A stretch of 57,185 nucleotides of DNA from an uncultured Spirochaetota bacterium (GTDB lineage Bacteria; Spirochaetota; Spirochaetia; Treponematales; Treponemataceae). The stretch's first letter is position 1. Every line of letters starts with the position of its first letter. Below, piece by piece: positions 24,540-33,594 of the stretch. A model generated the notes under the pieces. The model saw only the letters and a list, made by a program, of their open reading frames with translations. It had not been told where the DNA came from and searched no databases. The position numbers and the translations under genes were made by a program. The stretch spans positions 1 to 57,185 of the forward strand of contig CALXMF010000013.1 of assembly GCA_944389415.1 (NCBI GenBank), in the 5' to 3' direction.

Positions 24540-25668
24540 CGAAATACGTGTCGCCTGTACTGGTGGAGGAACAGGCGGACATATATATCCTGGACTTGCC
24601 GTTGTCGATGAGCTGCGTATGTTATGTACTGATCGGAAGCTGCATGTCTGCTGGATAGGATCGTCTTCTGGTATGGATCGCACTCTTGTAGAGAAAAGCG
24701 GTAGTGTTGATGTTTTTTATGGGGTGCCGTCAGGTAAATTACGCCGTTATTTTTCTTTGCGTACAATCACTGATGTATTTAAAATAATTGCTGGTTTTTT
24801 TTGTGCTGTTGCAGTCCTGAGAAAAGAACATCCTGATGTTTTATTTTCAAAAGGAGGCTTTGTTAGTGTACCGCCGTGTTATGCGGCATGGTGTCTAAAA
24901 ATTCCGGTATATACGCACGAATGTGATTTTTCTCCTGGATTAGCTACAAGATTAAATAGCAAAGTAGCTGAAAAAATTTGTATTTCTTATGCAGATACGA
25001 TTCGCTTTTTTCGCAAGAATATGCAAAATAAAATCCTGCTTACCGGTAATCCTGTTCGTCCTGTTTTTTATAGTGCATCAAAACAAAGAGGATTGCAGTT
25101 TCTTGGTCTTTCAGAAAAACAAGTAGAATCCAAACCTCTGCTTCTGATTCTCGGAGGAAGCAGCGGAGCGGTGCAGTTAAATAACCTTGTAGCTGAGAAT
25201 CTTGAGTGGTTATGCAGCCGTTTTATTATTGTTCATCAGACAGGTTCTGCTCATCAGTCAGAAATTCCTGCTGCCGTATCTGCTGAAGTTCAGTCGGAAT
25301 ATCATCCATATCAATTCATATATAAAGAAATGCCAGATGTGTTGGCTGCCGCTGATGTGGTGTTATCACGTGCAGGGGCAAATTCGTTGGCTGAATTTAT
25401 TGTGCTGCATAAGCCAATGGTTCTTATTCCTCTATCAGGCAGAGGGACTCGTGGTGATCAGGTTGAAAATGCTGATTTTTTAAATAGACAGGGTGCTGCG
25501 CTTGTTCTGAACGCTGCTTCCTGCGACAGTGTTCATTTGCGGCATATACTTGAGCAAATGAGAGAGCGGTCATTTAGAACGTCTTGCAGTTTTGCTGTTT
25601 CTAAAATAGCTGGTTCTGACAGACCTGCACATAAAATTGCCGAACTATTATTGGCAATCAACAAATAA
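24511..25668 (+). CDS. murG: MurG, UDP-GlcNAc:lipid I N-acetylglucosaminyltransferase
   Basis: The 385-residue GT-B transferase makes lipid II, the last cytoplasmic step of peptidoglycan precursor synthesis. The N-terminal GGGTGGHIYPGLAVVDEL loop, DVLFSKGGFVSVPP, the HECDFSPGLATRLN segment and the C-terminal donor-binding region (LLILGGSSGAVQLN, DVVLSRAGANSLAEF, IPLSGRGTRGDQVENA) are diagnostic. ATG 24511 lies inside the ankyrin gene's 3' end; the frame is open further up but the family starts just before the Gly-rich loop. The N-terminus is slightly extended (FLKKKNNLDEIRVACT). Confidence 0.95.
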   Translation: MFLKKKNNLDEIRVACTGGGTGGHIYPGLAVVDELRMLCTDRKLHVCWIGSSSGMDRTLVEKSGSVDVFYGVPSGKLRRYFSLRTITDVFKIIAGFFCAVAVLRKEHPDVLFSKGGFVSVPPCYAAWCLKIPVYTHECDFSPGLATRLNSKVAEKICISYADTIRFFRKNMQNKILLTGNPVRPVFYSASKQRGLQFLGLSEKQVESKPLLLILGGSSGAVQLNNLVAENLEWLCSRFIIVHQTGSAHQSEIPAAVSAEVQSEYHPYQFIYKEMPDVLAAADVVLSRAGANSLAEFIVLHKPMVLIPLSGRGTRGDQVENADFLNRQGAALVLNAASCDSVHLRHILEQMRERSFRTSCSFAVSKIAGSDRPAHKIAELLLAINK

Positions 25669-25677
25669 GGAGAGAAA

Positions 25678-26175
25678 ATGAATTTTGCCACGATTGATAT
25701 CTTTTTTGTTGTTATTATCCTTGGATTTGCTATTGCAGCGTATATAAAAGGTTTTATTGATGAATTATTTACTAAACTTGCTTTTTTGCTTGGTTTGATT
25801 GGAGCTGTTCTTTTATATGATCGTACTGCACCGTTTATATATTCATATGTTCCGAATGTATTTGCTGCTCAGATTCTTGGTTTTCTTGCGGTGTTTATTG
25901 TTGTATATCTCGTTGTTCGGATTGTTCAGAAATTTATCGGGGTATTTTTTCAGAATGATATTTTGGCGGGACTTAATAAAGCGTTAGGATTTTTTCTTGG
26001 CATCGCGGAAGGAATTTTTATTGTTGCGGCCTGTTTGATCCTTATGAACATGCAGCCATGGGTTTCCGTTGATGGGATTTTGCAGGACAGTTTCTTTGTG
26101 AGAATACTTGCGCCACTGCTTGCAGATCCGAAACAATATATGGATATTGTTATAAATTCTGTTGCGTTGCAATAA
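25678..26175 (+). CDS. cvpA: CvpA family membrane protein
   Basis: The 165-residue protein has four membrane segments in the CvpA pattern (IDIFFVVIILGFAIAAYIKGF, LAFLLGLIGAVLLYD, AAQILGFLAVFIVVYLVVRIV, LGFFLGIAEGIFIVAACLIL). CvpA is linked to colicin V production and envelope integrity. AGGAGAG before ATG 25678. Its stop overlaps the next start by one base (TAATG). Confidence 0.88.
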   Translation: MNFATIDIFFVVIILGFAIAAYIKGFIDELFTKLAFLLGLIGAVLLYDRTAPFIYSYVPNVFAAQILGFLAVFIVVYLVVRIVQKFIGVFFQNDILAGLNKALGFFLGIAEGIFIVAACLILMNMQPWVSVDGILQDSFFVRILAPLLADPKQYMDIVINSVALQ

Positions 26176-27419
26176 TGTTTGAAAACCTATTGTATCAGAA
26201 TGCCGGAGAACAGCTATCCGCTGATGTACGTCTTACCCGGCTTCCTCATGCAATCTTGCTGTCAGGGCCTGTATCTTCGGGAAAACTCAGTTGTGCACTT
26301 GAATTAGGACGTGTATTGTCCTGCCGAGCCCATGAACATGGACTGTGGCAGTGTACCTGTACTTCGTGTCTGCTTCATAAATCTTTGTTGAGTCCTGATG
26401 TGATACTCGCAGGTCCCCGTGATTGCACATTGGAAAATGCAGCTGCGGCAGAAGCTTTTCTGCGGGGTGTTCGGCAGAATAGAACATGGGTTGCGGCTGC
26501 GCGTTATTTGTTTATCCGCAGTGTTCGTAAGCTGACAGCACGTTTTTCGCCCGTTCTGCTTGCTGGTGATGATAAAGTATCAAAAATTGCGCCGCTGCTT
26601 GCTGGCCTTGATGAACTGTTAGAAGAAATAGATCCTGGCAGACCGCTTCCTCCTGTCGCTCTACTTGAAAAAAACTGTGGTGAAATTGTTACGCTGTGTA
26701 AAAAACTCGAAAGCGGTTTTATGTATGATACGTTGCCTGTTTCTCATATTCGTTCTGTATCACAGTGGGCTCGGTATACTGTAAGTGATGGCAAAAAACT
26801 GGTGATTCTTGAAAATGCTGATCGTATGCAAGAAAGTGTCCGTAACGCGTTATTGAAAATTCTGGAAGAACCGCCTGAAAATACGGTTTTTGTTTTGACT
26901 ACTGCTCATAAAGGTGCGATAATGCCGACGATTTTATCCCGTGTGCGTCAATATTCTTTTACGGAGCGTACTTCAGTGCAGCAGCGTGAAGTGTTGTCTC
27001 GTGTATTCCATGCTCAGGTACAGGATGATTATATTACGGACTACTTACAGAGGTTTTTGCCAATTTCGCCACAGGATATTAAGCAAGCTGGTGCAGAATA
27101 TATAATGAATCTGATGCGTGGTATACGATTATCGCCGGAAATGATTTGCAAATCATGTATGGCGTTTGAGCCAAGAGTTCTTCTTTCTTTATTTTGTAAT
27201 GGTATGACAGGTATGTTGCGTGATATGCAAGTTTCGCATGATTTGAATATTCCACAGCATGCATGTTTATCTGAAATCGCGGTTTTGATTATGTATCAGG
27301 TACGATATTTTTACAGCAGTATCACAACGTATAATCAAAATCCGGTTTCTGCGTTAGAACTTTTAACAGGAAATATTTTGTCTGTATTAAAGCAGTATAA
27401 AGGAGGTCTTGTTGTATGA
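26175..27419 (+). CDS. holB: DNA polymerase III delta' subunit-like clamp-loader protein
   Basis: The 414-residue AAA+ protein starts with a P-loop (LLSGPVSSGKLSCALELG, about 29-45), a zinc-type cysteine group (SCRAHEHGLWQCTCTSCL, about 50-68) and the delta'/gamma signature LLKILEEPPENTVFVLTT with ILSRVRQY. It loads the beta sliding clamp. The longer insert between the zinc region and the LLKILEEPP motif (about 75-200) is unlike E. coli HolB, and ATP hydrolysis may be lost (GPVSSGKL lacks the usual Thr/Ser after Lys). A 4-bp overlap couples it to the kinase gene. Confidence 0.85.
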   Translation: MFENLLYQNAGEQLSADVRLTRLPHAILLSGPVSSGKLSCALELGRVLSCRAHEHGLWQCTCTSCLLHKSLLSPDVILAGPRDCTLENAAAAEAFLRGVRQNRTWVAAARYLFIRSVRKLTARFSPVLLAGDDKVSKIAPLLAGLDELLEEIDPGRPLPPVALLEKNCGEIVTLCKKLESGFMYDTLPVSHIRSVSQWARYTVSDGKKLVILENADRMQESVRNALLKILEEPPENTVFVLTTAHKGAIMPTILSRVRQYSFTERTSVQQREVLSRVFHAQVQDDYITDYLQRFLPISPQDIKQAGAEYIMNLMRGIRLSPEMICKSCMAFEPRVLLSLFCNGMTGMLRDMQVSHDLNIPQHACLSEIAVLIMYQVRYFYSSITTYNQNPVSALELLTGNILSVLKQYKGGLVV

Positions 27420-28612
27420 CAGGTTTCTCTCGGAGAGCGGTAGAAAAGCTTTCTAAGCTGTCTGCTGAACAAATACAGCAGTTGCTCAACAGATTATGTG
27501 ATGAAGAAGCCGCGCTGGATGCTGTCCTTGAATCTCTTGCTACAGGTATTATTGTTTGTTCTGTTAACGGTCATTTGTTAATGTTAAATAAAGCTGCTGA
27601 ACGATATATCCCTTTTACAACAAGGCCTCTTGAAAATAGAGATACAGAGCTTCGAGTTTGGGAAATGATTGATGATTCTGATATCGTTACGTTTCTCAAA
27701 ATAAACTATGAACATCAGAAAAGTAATGTCTCTGATGAGTTTTCAGTTCCTGGTCCAGGTGGTGGAATTCGTTTTTTATCAGTCAAGCTGATGCCTCTGG
27801 TTCAACGCTGTTGTATAAAAGGAACAATTATAACAGTTGACGATATTACAGAAAAACGGAATCAGGAGATTCTGCTGCGCCGTATGGAAAATCTTGCTGG
27901 TCTTACTAATCTTGCCGCTAATGTTGCTCATGAAATAAAAAATCCGCTTGGTAGTATCAGTATTCATATTCAGCTGATGCAGAAAGCACTGGCTAAAGCG
28001 CGCTGTTCTGATGGTATGCTTCCTGATGAGAAAAATGCAGAGAAACATCTTTCGGTGATAAACGAAGAGATTGACCGGTTAAATAAAATTATTATGGATT
28101 TTCTGTTTGCTGTTCGTCCTGTTAGTGCTCAGCTTGAACTGCTTGATCCTAATCAGCTCATTCAAGATTGTATTGATTTCTGCCGTCCGGAACTGCAAGG
28201 CTTGAACATAAAACAAGAAATAAGTTTGGATAATTCAGTTCCACGTCTTATGCTTGATAGTAAATTGTTTCGTCAGGTTCTGGTGAATCTAGTACAAAAT
28301 GCACAGGCGGCAATGCCTGATGGCGGGGTATTATGTATTAAAACGGTTGTACAAAATGATTGCTTTGTATTGACTTTAGCTGATACAGGTGTTGGGATGG
28401 ATGAAGCAACTGTTTCCCATGTTTTTGAGCCTTATTTCACTACGAAGGCGACTGGAACAGGATTAGGATTGACAATGGTGTATAAAATAATCAAAGAGTT
28501 TTCTGGAGATATAACTGTGAAGTCTGCTGTGGGAAAAGGAAGTGTTTTTACAATTTCTCTTCCAATTCCACAGGGTTCTCGGAGATTACTTACATATACG
28601 GACGAAAAATAA
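27416..28612 (+). CDS. atoS: NtrB/AtoS-like sensor histidine kinase
   Basis: The 398-residue soluble kinase has no membrane segment. A PAS-like domain (about 32-145, LESLATGIIVCSVNGHLLMLNKAAE broken by variable residues), a HisKA box AANVAHEIKNPLGS with phospho-accepting His172, and an HATPase domain with NLVQNAQAAMPDGG, DTGVGMDEAT, FEPYFTTKATGTGLGL are present. It sits immediately before a sigma-54 activator with a one-base overlap, so the pair forms a two-component system. In T. pallidum the neighbouring pair is annotated AtoS/AtoC; the signal is unknown. Confidence 0.9.
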   Translation: MTGFSRRAVEKLSKLSAEQIQQLLNRLCDEEAALDAVLESLATGIIVCSVNGHLLMLNKAAERYIPFTTRPLENRDTELRVWEMIDDSDIVTFLKINYEHQKSNVSDEFSVPGPGGGIRFLSVKLMPLVQRCCIKGTIITVDDITEKRNQEILLRRMENLAGLTNLAANVAHEIKNPLGSISIHIQLMQKALAKARCSDGMLPDEKNAEKHLSVINEEIDRLNKIIMDFLFAVRPVSAQLELLDPNQLIQDCIDFCRPELQGLNIKQEISLDNSVPRLMLDSKLFRQVLVNLVQNAQAAMPDGGVLCIKTVVQNDCFVLTLADTGVGMDEATVSHVFEPYFTTKATGTGLGLTMVYKIIKEFSGDITVKSAVGKGSVFTISLPIPQGSRRLLTYTDEK

Positions 28613-30003
28613 TGCAGTTTACTATTCTGATAATTGATGATGAAAAGAATATCAGAGAAGGGCTTGCTGAGGCTCTTGAACTGGATGGCTATAAGACAAA
28701 GACTGCTGCTACGGGTAAAGAAGGTCTCGGTCTTGTTGGATTGGGAGATATTGATCTTGTTATTACAGATCTTCGGATGGATGGTATTTCCGGTGAAGAA
28801 GTTCTTAAACGTATTGTAACAGAAACTCCAGGAATTCCGGTAATTGTGCTGACTGGACATGGAAGTATAGATAGTGCTGTTGATGCGATGCGGAATGGAG
28901 CTTATGATTTCTTAACAAAGCCACTAAATCTTGATAGGTTATCATTGATTGTTAAACGCGCACTCCAGGGAAGAGAACTTGCTATTCGTCATCATCAGTT
29001 GGAAGATGAACTGGCGGGAAAACGTGCTTTTGAATCGATTATTGGTAAAAGTGCTGAAATGCAGAGAATATTTGAAATGGTACGCCGCGCTGCTGATACC
29101 AAGGCTTCTGTTCTGATTACCGGAGAAAGTGGTGTAGGGAAAGAACTCATTGCAAATGCTTTGCATAATCTGTCTTCTCGGCGTGATAAACCTTTTATAA
29201 AAGTCCACTGCGCGGCTTTATCAGAAACGCTTCTTGAGAGTGAATTATTTGGGCATGAAAAAGGTGCTTTTACCGGAGCTTCCGCCCGAAAGCGTGGTCG
29301 TTTTGAGCTTGCTAATACAGGAACGATTTTTCTCGATGAAATTGGCGAAATAAATCAAAATGTTCAGATAAAAATTTTACGTGTGCTGCAGGATAAGAAA
29401 TTTGAGCGTGTCGGTGGTGAAGAAACTCTAGAAGTTGATGTTCGTATTATTGCGGCGACTAATCGTGACTTACTACAGGAAATACAAGAAAAACGTTTTA
29501 GAGAAGATTTATATTACCGGCTAAATGTGGTGCATATTCATGTTCCTCCTTTACGGGAACGTAAAGAAGATTTACCACTTTTGATTGCAGCTTTTTTGGC
29601 AGAATTTGTCAAAGAGAATGGCAAACAAATTAAAGGTATTGATAGCAGAGCTCGTGCCGCTTTGTATAAATATAACTGGCCTGGAAATATTCGGCAATTG
29701 AGAAATTGTATTGAAAGTGCTGTTGTTATGTGTGCGTCTTCAGAAATTACGTGCGATGATTTGCCGCCAGGTATCATAGGAGATGGAGAGGCAAATACAG
29801 TATCTGTTCCATTGGGAATTACAATGGCTGAGGCAGAAAAAATTCTGATACAGGCAAATTTATTTGCAAATCGAGGAAATAAGTCAAAAACAGCCGATAT
29901 ACTTGGTATTGGAAGGAAAACACTGCATCGTAAAATAGAAGAATATAGTATTACTGATGATAAAAATCCGGAGATAGCATCTCAAGAGACAATAGCTGAA
30001 TAA
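28612..30003 (+). CDS. atoC: Sigma-54-dependent response regulator (AtoC/NtrC-like)
   Basis: The 463-residue activator has a receiver domain (DD at 9-10, phospho-Asp53 in VITDLRMDG, Lys103), an AAA+ domain with Walker A GESGVGKE (171-178), the sigma-54-contacting GAFTGA loop (218-223) and Walker B IFLDEIGEI, and a Fis-type helix-turn-helix (KSKTADILGIGRKTLHRKI). It activates sigma-54 promoters when phosphorylated by the adjacent kinase. Target promoters were not recognised in this window. Confidence 0.94.
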   Translation: MQFTILIIDDEKNIREGLAEALELDGYKTKTAATGKEGLGLVGLGDIDLVITDLRMDGISGEEVLKRIVTETPGIPVIVLTGHGSIDSAVDAMRNGAYDFLTKPLNLDRLSLIVKRALQGRELAIRHHQLEDELAGKRAFESIIGKSAEMQRIFEMVRRAADTKASVLITGESGVGKELIANALHNLSSRRDKPFIKVHCAALSETLLESELFGHEKGAFTGASARKRGRFELANTGTIFLDEIGEINQNVQIKILRVLQDKKFERVGGEETLEVDVRIIAATNRDLLQEIQEKRFREDLYYRLNVVHIHVPPLRERKEDLPLLIAAFLAEFVKENGKQIKGIDSRARAALYKYNWPGNIRQLRNCIESAVVMCASSEITCDDLPPGIIGDGEANTVSVPLGITMAEAEKILIQANLFANRGNKSKTADILGIGRKTLHRKIEEYSITDDKNPEIASQETIAE

Positions 30004-30005
30004 GT

Positions 30006-30374
30006 ATGTCGGAATATGGTATGTATGATAGAATGGGCGATTTGCTGAGCGAGTTTTTGGATAACGGACAGCTGCCGCCTGAAAGAAAATCCTCTGACGC
30101 TGTCACAACGGAGGAGACTGAAAGAAATGAAAATAGATTAGAGATTCCTGTTCATTTATGTGCGGATTTTGCCCGCCTTGGTTTTTCATCGGAATCTGGC
30201 GTTCCGTCCTACAGTGAATGCCGCAGGGCGTATAAAAAAAAGCTGTTGCAATCTCATCCTGATTTAAAAAACGATAATCCTGTCTTACAAAAAGCAGCTG
30301 CAAAAGTAACAAAAGATCTTTTATTTGTATGGCAGCGTATTTCTGCTTGGTATAAAGAACAGTGTTTATTATAA
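30006..30374 (+). CDS. J-domain (DnaJ-like) protein
   Basis: The 122-residue protein has a variable N-terminal half and a C-terminal J domain (about 55-120) with SYSECRRAYKKKLLQSHPDL containing the HPD motif at residues 84-86. The HPD tripeptide stimulates Hsp70 ATPase, so it should recruit DnaK. The N-terminal MGDLLSEFLDNG part may select the client. It starts 2 bp after the sigma-54 activator and is the last gene of the murG operon. Confidence 0.8.
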   Translation: MSEYGMYDRMGDLLSEFLDNGQLPPERKSSDAVTTEETERNENRLEIPVHLCADFARLGFSSESGVPSYSECRRAYKKKLLQSHPDLKNDNPVLQKAAAKVTKDLLFVWQRISAWYKEQCLL

Positions 30375-30420
30375 TTAATATATGCTGCTTATAAAGAACT
30401 GTCTAAGACCGTTTGACAAT

Positions 30421-31119
30421 CTATTTTTCTGTTGAGTCAGAGTTGTTTATTTTGTTCAAGGATTCTTCCGCCTCGCTTTTACGCAAGTATATTGGGCCTT
30501 CTGCTATGTTAAATGAAGGTGTGCCTTTTTTATATAATTGTTCTCCAAGTATCAATAAAGATGAAGTTGTTGCAGCAGGCAAATTAAAAGTGACAGGATG
30601 TATGATAGGTCGATAAGTAATTAATGATTCTGCTAACATATCAGCGTCTGGACCCGCTATTAGTAAAGGTTCTTCTTCATCAAGCCACTGTGCTATTTGT
30701 GATGCATCTGTGTCGGTCGGACCGATTATCAGATTTCCATGTCTGTATAAGGCCGTATAAAAACGATTCTTTTTTGCATCCATTCCCGATAATACGGCAC
30801 CATTCCAATTTTTATATGGGTATGAATACACATCAAGTGTTGGAATACCGTATATTGGGCAATTAATTGTTAATTGTAGTGCTTTTAATGCGGCAAATGA
30901 CAGTCTTAGGCCTGTAAATGATCCAGGCCCTTTTGTAGTGACAGCGAATTCCAACATTGGCAATGTCAAATCGACTTGTTGTAAAACGTATTCTATAAGA
31001 GGTAATAATTTCTCAGATTGTCGCATGCCGATATCAAGAGAAACTTCTGCATATTTTGTATCATTCTTAGCTGCAATTGAGAGGACTGTTGTTGCACTAT
31101 CGATTACAAGTGCTTTCAT
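30421..31119 (-). CDS. tsaB: TsaB, tRNA threonylcarbamoyladenosine biosynthesis protein
   Basis: The 232-residue ASKHA-fold protein starts MKALVIDSATTVLSIA and has the TsaB core KGPGSFTGLRLSFAALKAL and SGMDAKKNRFYTALY. TsaB works with TsaD and TsaE to make t6A at position 37 of ANN-decoding tRNAs. It overlaps tsaE by 4 bp and ends the - strand cluster that begins with the flagellins. It converges with the J-domain gene. Confidence 0.93.
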   Translation of the reverse strand: MKALVIDSATTVLSIAAKNDTKYAEVSLDIGMRQSEKLLPLIEYVLQQVDLTLPMLEFAVTTKGPGSFTGLRLSFAALKALQLTINCPIYGIPTLDVYSYPYKNWNGAVLSGMDAKKNRFYTALYRHGNLIIGPTDTDASQIAQWLDEEEPLLIAGPDADMLAESLITYRPIIHPVTFNLPAATTSSLLILGEQLYKKGTPSFNIAEGPIYLRKSEAEESLNKINNSDSTEK

Positions 31120-31556
31120 AAAGTTAAAACTCCATATTTCCAGTTGTTTATTGTAATTTGTCTTGTATTATCTTTTTTAACTTCCAGTTTTATTATAATT
31201 GTTTTTTCTGGAGGTAATTCAGATAGAATTTTTTCACTCCATTCGATAATACAAATACCATCTCCATACAATAGTTCTTCAACTCCGAGATTAAGAAAAT
31301 CGTCTATCCCGTCAAGCCGATACACATCCATATGATATACTGGCAATCGGCCTTCATATTCTGAAATGAGAGTAAATGTTGGACTAGTAACGGATTCCGT
31401 AACAGCCAAGGCATCTGCAATGCCTTTTGTGATGGTTGTTTTTCCAGCGGCTAATGTACCTTGAAGTGCAATGATATCACCCTTATGTAGTTGTGAGCCA
31501 ATACTGTATCCAAGTTTAATAGTTTCCTCTGGAGTTTTTGTTATGATTTCAATCAT
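31116..31556 (-). CDS. tsaE: TsaE, tRNA threonylcarbamoyladenosine biosynthesis ATPase
   Basis: The 146-residue P-loop protein has Walker A GTLAAGKTT (33-41), VTSPTFTLISEYEG and the HMDVYRLDG and CIIEWSE motifs of the family. TsaE is the ATPase that activates the TsaB-TsaD complex for t6A synthesis. It overlaps both neighbours by 4 bp (ATGA-type), implying translational coupling with the small gene before it and tsaB after it. Confidence 0.94.
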   Translation of the reverse strand: MIEIITKTPEETIKLGYSIGSQLHKGDIIALQGTLAAGKTTITKGIADALAVTESVTSPTFTLISEYEGRLPVYHMDVYRLDGIDDFLNLGVEELLYGDGICIIEWSEKILSELPPEKTIIIKLEVKKDNTRQITINNWKYGVLTL

Positions 31557-31816
31557 AGTGGTAAATTACCCTCAAAATCTTTCTGCTTGATAATCTCTTT
31601 CATTGCTTTTAAGACAGGCAATAACGGGTAATCTATTTTTTCTTTAAATTCAATTTCAATATTTTTTGTTCCCAGCGGAGTCATCTCTATTGTGAATGTA
31701 ACTGGTTCTTCTGTTGTTGTGAGCGGGAATTGAATAACTGCAGTGCCTGTAAATGTTCGGCGATAAAAAATTTCTCCGTCTTCTCTTGTAATATTTTTAA
31801 TATCCAGTATCTTCAT
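31553..31816 (-). CDS. Conserved small protein, function unknown
   Basis: The 87-residue soluble protein (MKILDIKNITREDGEIFYRR, then beta-rich sequence with TAVIQFPL and PVTFTIEMTPLGTKNIEIEF, and a C-terminal helix LPVLKAMKEIIKQKDF). No signal or membrane segment. AGGA lies 9 bases before the ATG. The alternating hydrophobic strands suggest a small beta-sheet protein. It sits between the PilZ gene and tsaE; I recognise no family. Confidence 0.7.
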   Translation of the reverse strand: MKILDIKNITREDGEIFYRRTFTGTAVIQFPLTTTEEPVTFTIEMTPLGTKNIEIEFKEKIDYPLLPVLKAMKEIIKQKDFEGNLPL

Positions 31817-31854
31817 AGTTATGCTAATCCTTTCATCGAGTTAAATAAGTTCTG

Positions 31855-32967
31855 TTACATATAATCATATACTGTCATTAAAATCCGATTTCTTGTTTTC
31901 TGAGATAAACTGACAAAACGGATATGCAGAATACGCATTTTTGTGTTTTGATCATCATGAGCGTTTACAACAAGACCGTCCATCTGTTCAGGCTGAGAAT
32001 TATTTAGGTTGATTTCAAGATGTAAATATTGATTTGTTTTTACGTTAACATTACAGGCAAGCTGACAACCCCCACTTGCAATATCAATTAATTTAGCACC
32101 ATAACTTTTTCCAACTGGAATATAATTAAGTTTTTCTTTTCTTCCTTCATTGGTAATTTCAACCTTAACAGCAGAAAACAGGCATTTTTGACTTAATTGT
32201 ATACGTTTTGAGCTTCGTTTTTGGAGCATTTGCAGGTCATTGCTGTGAGAAAGTAACATTTCCAATCCCATGTTCCCAGCCTGATATCTGATGACTCTTA
32301 CAGTCATCAGATATGCCATATTACTTTTTTGTTGAAAAAATAACTGAATTTTAGAAAGCTGTTCAGGCTGAATTGTTGTACCAAAACAATCTTTAAAAAC
32401 AGTACAAATAAGTGCTTCTGAAGTATTTTTTTGAATAGTTGCAGTATATAGTTTTCGCTGAGAATCATAGTATTGGATTTCAGTTCCTTCTGGAATACTT
32501 TTTGAGGATGCGATAATAAGCTGATTCGCTTTAGTAATATCAAATTTTTGCCGTATTGATAAAAGCAATGAACGGCGTTCTTCTATTGTATCTGTTTTAC
32601 TTGTTGTATTTTGCAAATCTTCAAAAATTTGCTTAAAAATGGGATCAATTATTTCTGAGTTGCGATAATTGTAAGATATATTGGGTATATTATACTTCTG
32701 ACATACAGCTGCTAGAATTTGTTCTTCTTGTTCTGTCAAATTACATAATTGACCAATTGCTTTTATATGACTGCTATTTGTTGGAATATTATGCTGCTTG
32801 TTCTGATATTCTTCTGATTTTATCATTTTCTGATACATCTGTAAAATCAGCCAGACGATACCAAAAATTGAGCAAATGATTATACCTCCAATCGCCACAA
32901 AATAAAAAGTATGATTCTGACGTGCCATTAACGGCGAACCGGTTGCCTGCAATAATAGATTGATCAT
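31855..32967 (-). CDS. Membrane-anchored PilZ-domain protein (c-di-GMP receptor)
   Basis: The 370-residue protein has one membrane segment (about 22-44), a long cytoplasmic region (about 60-235) without recognised domain, and a C-terminal PilZ domain. The c-di-GMP contacts are visible: RSSKR (251-255, RxxxR) and DIASGG (295-300, the [D/N]xSxxG loop with Ala at the Ser position). It lies in the flagellin/fliD cluster and overlaps the preceding gene by 4 bp, so it probably links c-di-GMP to motility. The preceding ~180 residues resemble a YcgR-N-like layout, but that is a guess. Confidence 0.85.
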   Translation of the reverse strand: MINLLLQATGSPLMARQNHTFYFVAIGGIIICSIFGIVWLILQMYQKMIKSEEYQNKQHNIPTNSSHIKAIGQLCNLTEQEEQILAAVCQKYNIPNISYNYRNSEIIDPIFKQIFEDLQNTTSKTDTIEERRSLLLSIRQKFDITKANQLIIASSKSIPEGTEIQYYDSQRKLYTATIQKNTSEALICTVFKDCFGTTIQPEQLSKIQLFFQQKSNMAYLMTVRVIRYQAGNMGLEMLLSHSNDLQMLQKRSSKRIQLSQKCLFSAVKVEITNEGRKEKLNYIPVGKSYGAKLIDIASGGCQLACNVNVKTNQYLHLEINLNNSQPEQMDGLVVNAHDDQNTKMRILHIRFVSLSQKTRNRILMTVYDYM

Positions 32968-33566
32968 ATGCCTATGCTCCTTATCATGGAACAGATTGCT
33001 TCAATACGGGGTTTTATTTCATACTCGGCTAAATCACCGATCATAACAGTATCTTTATTTGCTAGTGCTTCCTCGAACTCTTTTAAAACTGGTGAGAAAT
33101 CGGAAAAGAAATCTTTTATATTCATTCCATTTATTCTGCATGTCTGGAATAAAGTAGGGAAAAGCGCTGTCATAGATACTAGATGACAGAACTGTTCAAC
33201 CGTATCTGCAAATACATAAATAACAGATGCTGCTTCTTTATCTTTCCCACTTTGCAATTTTACCGATGTGTTTTCGATTTCTTCAGCAAGTTGACTGAAT
33301 TTATTCAAACATTCTGCGAGGGCTGTTTTTATATCTTCTTGAGTAACTGTCTCAAAATCAAGGCGGAATATCTCATTCAGCGATTTATTGCGTACAGATT
33401 CTATTTGATCTGCAGATACTACTTGATTGTTTACTTTCACACCGATAATAGCAGCATTATTCTTTTCACATTCTAGTGTAATACTTGTAAAGACATCACC
33501 AACTGTTTGTTCTGTGTCGAGTGATACGTCTAATTTTGAATTATTAATAAATATTTCTAAGTTCAT
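32964..33566 (-). CDS. Conserved flagellin-cluster protein, function unknown
   Basis: The 200-residue soluble protein has a beta-rich N-terminal ~60 residues (LEIFINNSKLDVSLDTEQTV, ubiquitin-like in feel) followed by long helices (TQEDIKTALAECLNKFSQLAEEIE, VIYVFADTVEQFCHLVSM, SPVLKEFEEALANKDTVMIGDL). It lies between fliD and the PilZ gene, where other bacteria often have fliS. The helical C-terminal part could be a filament chaperone or adaptor, but no FliS motif was seen. An in-frame TTG at 33569 precedes ATG 33566; AAGGAT upstream serves the ATG. Confidence 0.7.
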   Translation of the reverse strand: MNLEIFINNSKLDVSLDTEQTVGDVFTSITLECEKNNAAIIGVKVNNQVVSADQIESVRNKSLNEIFRLDFETVTQEDIKTALAECLNKFSQLAEEIENTSVKLQSGKDKEAASVIYVFADTVEQFCHLVSMTALFPTLFQTCRINGMNIKDFFSDFSPVLKEFEEALANKDTVMIGDLAEYEIKPRIEAICSMIRSIGI

Positions 33567-33594
33567 CAATTACACATCCTTTCTTATTTTTAGA

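Noticed and set aside
29893-29900. GCCGATAT inside the sigma-54 activator gene
   Set aside because: The -35 position reads AGGA and the site is in the coding region of the Fis-type helix; chance match.
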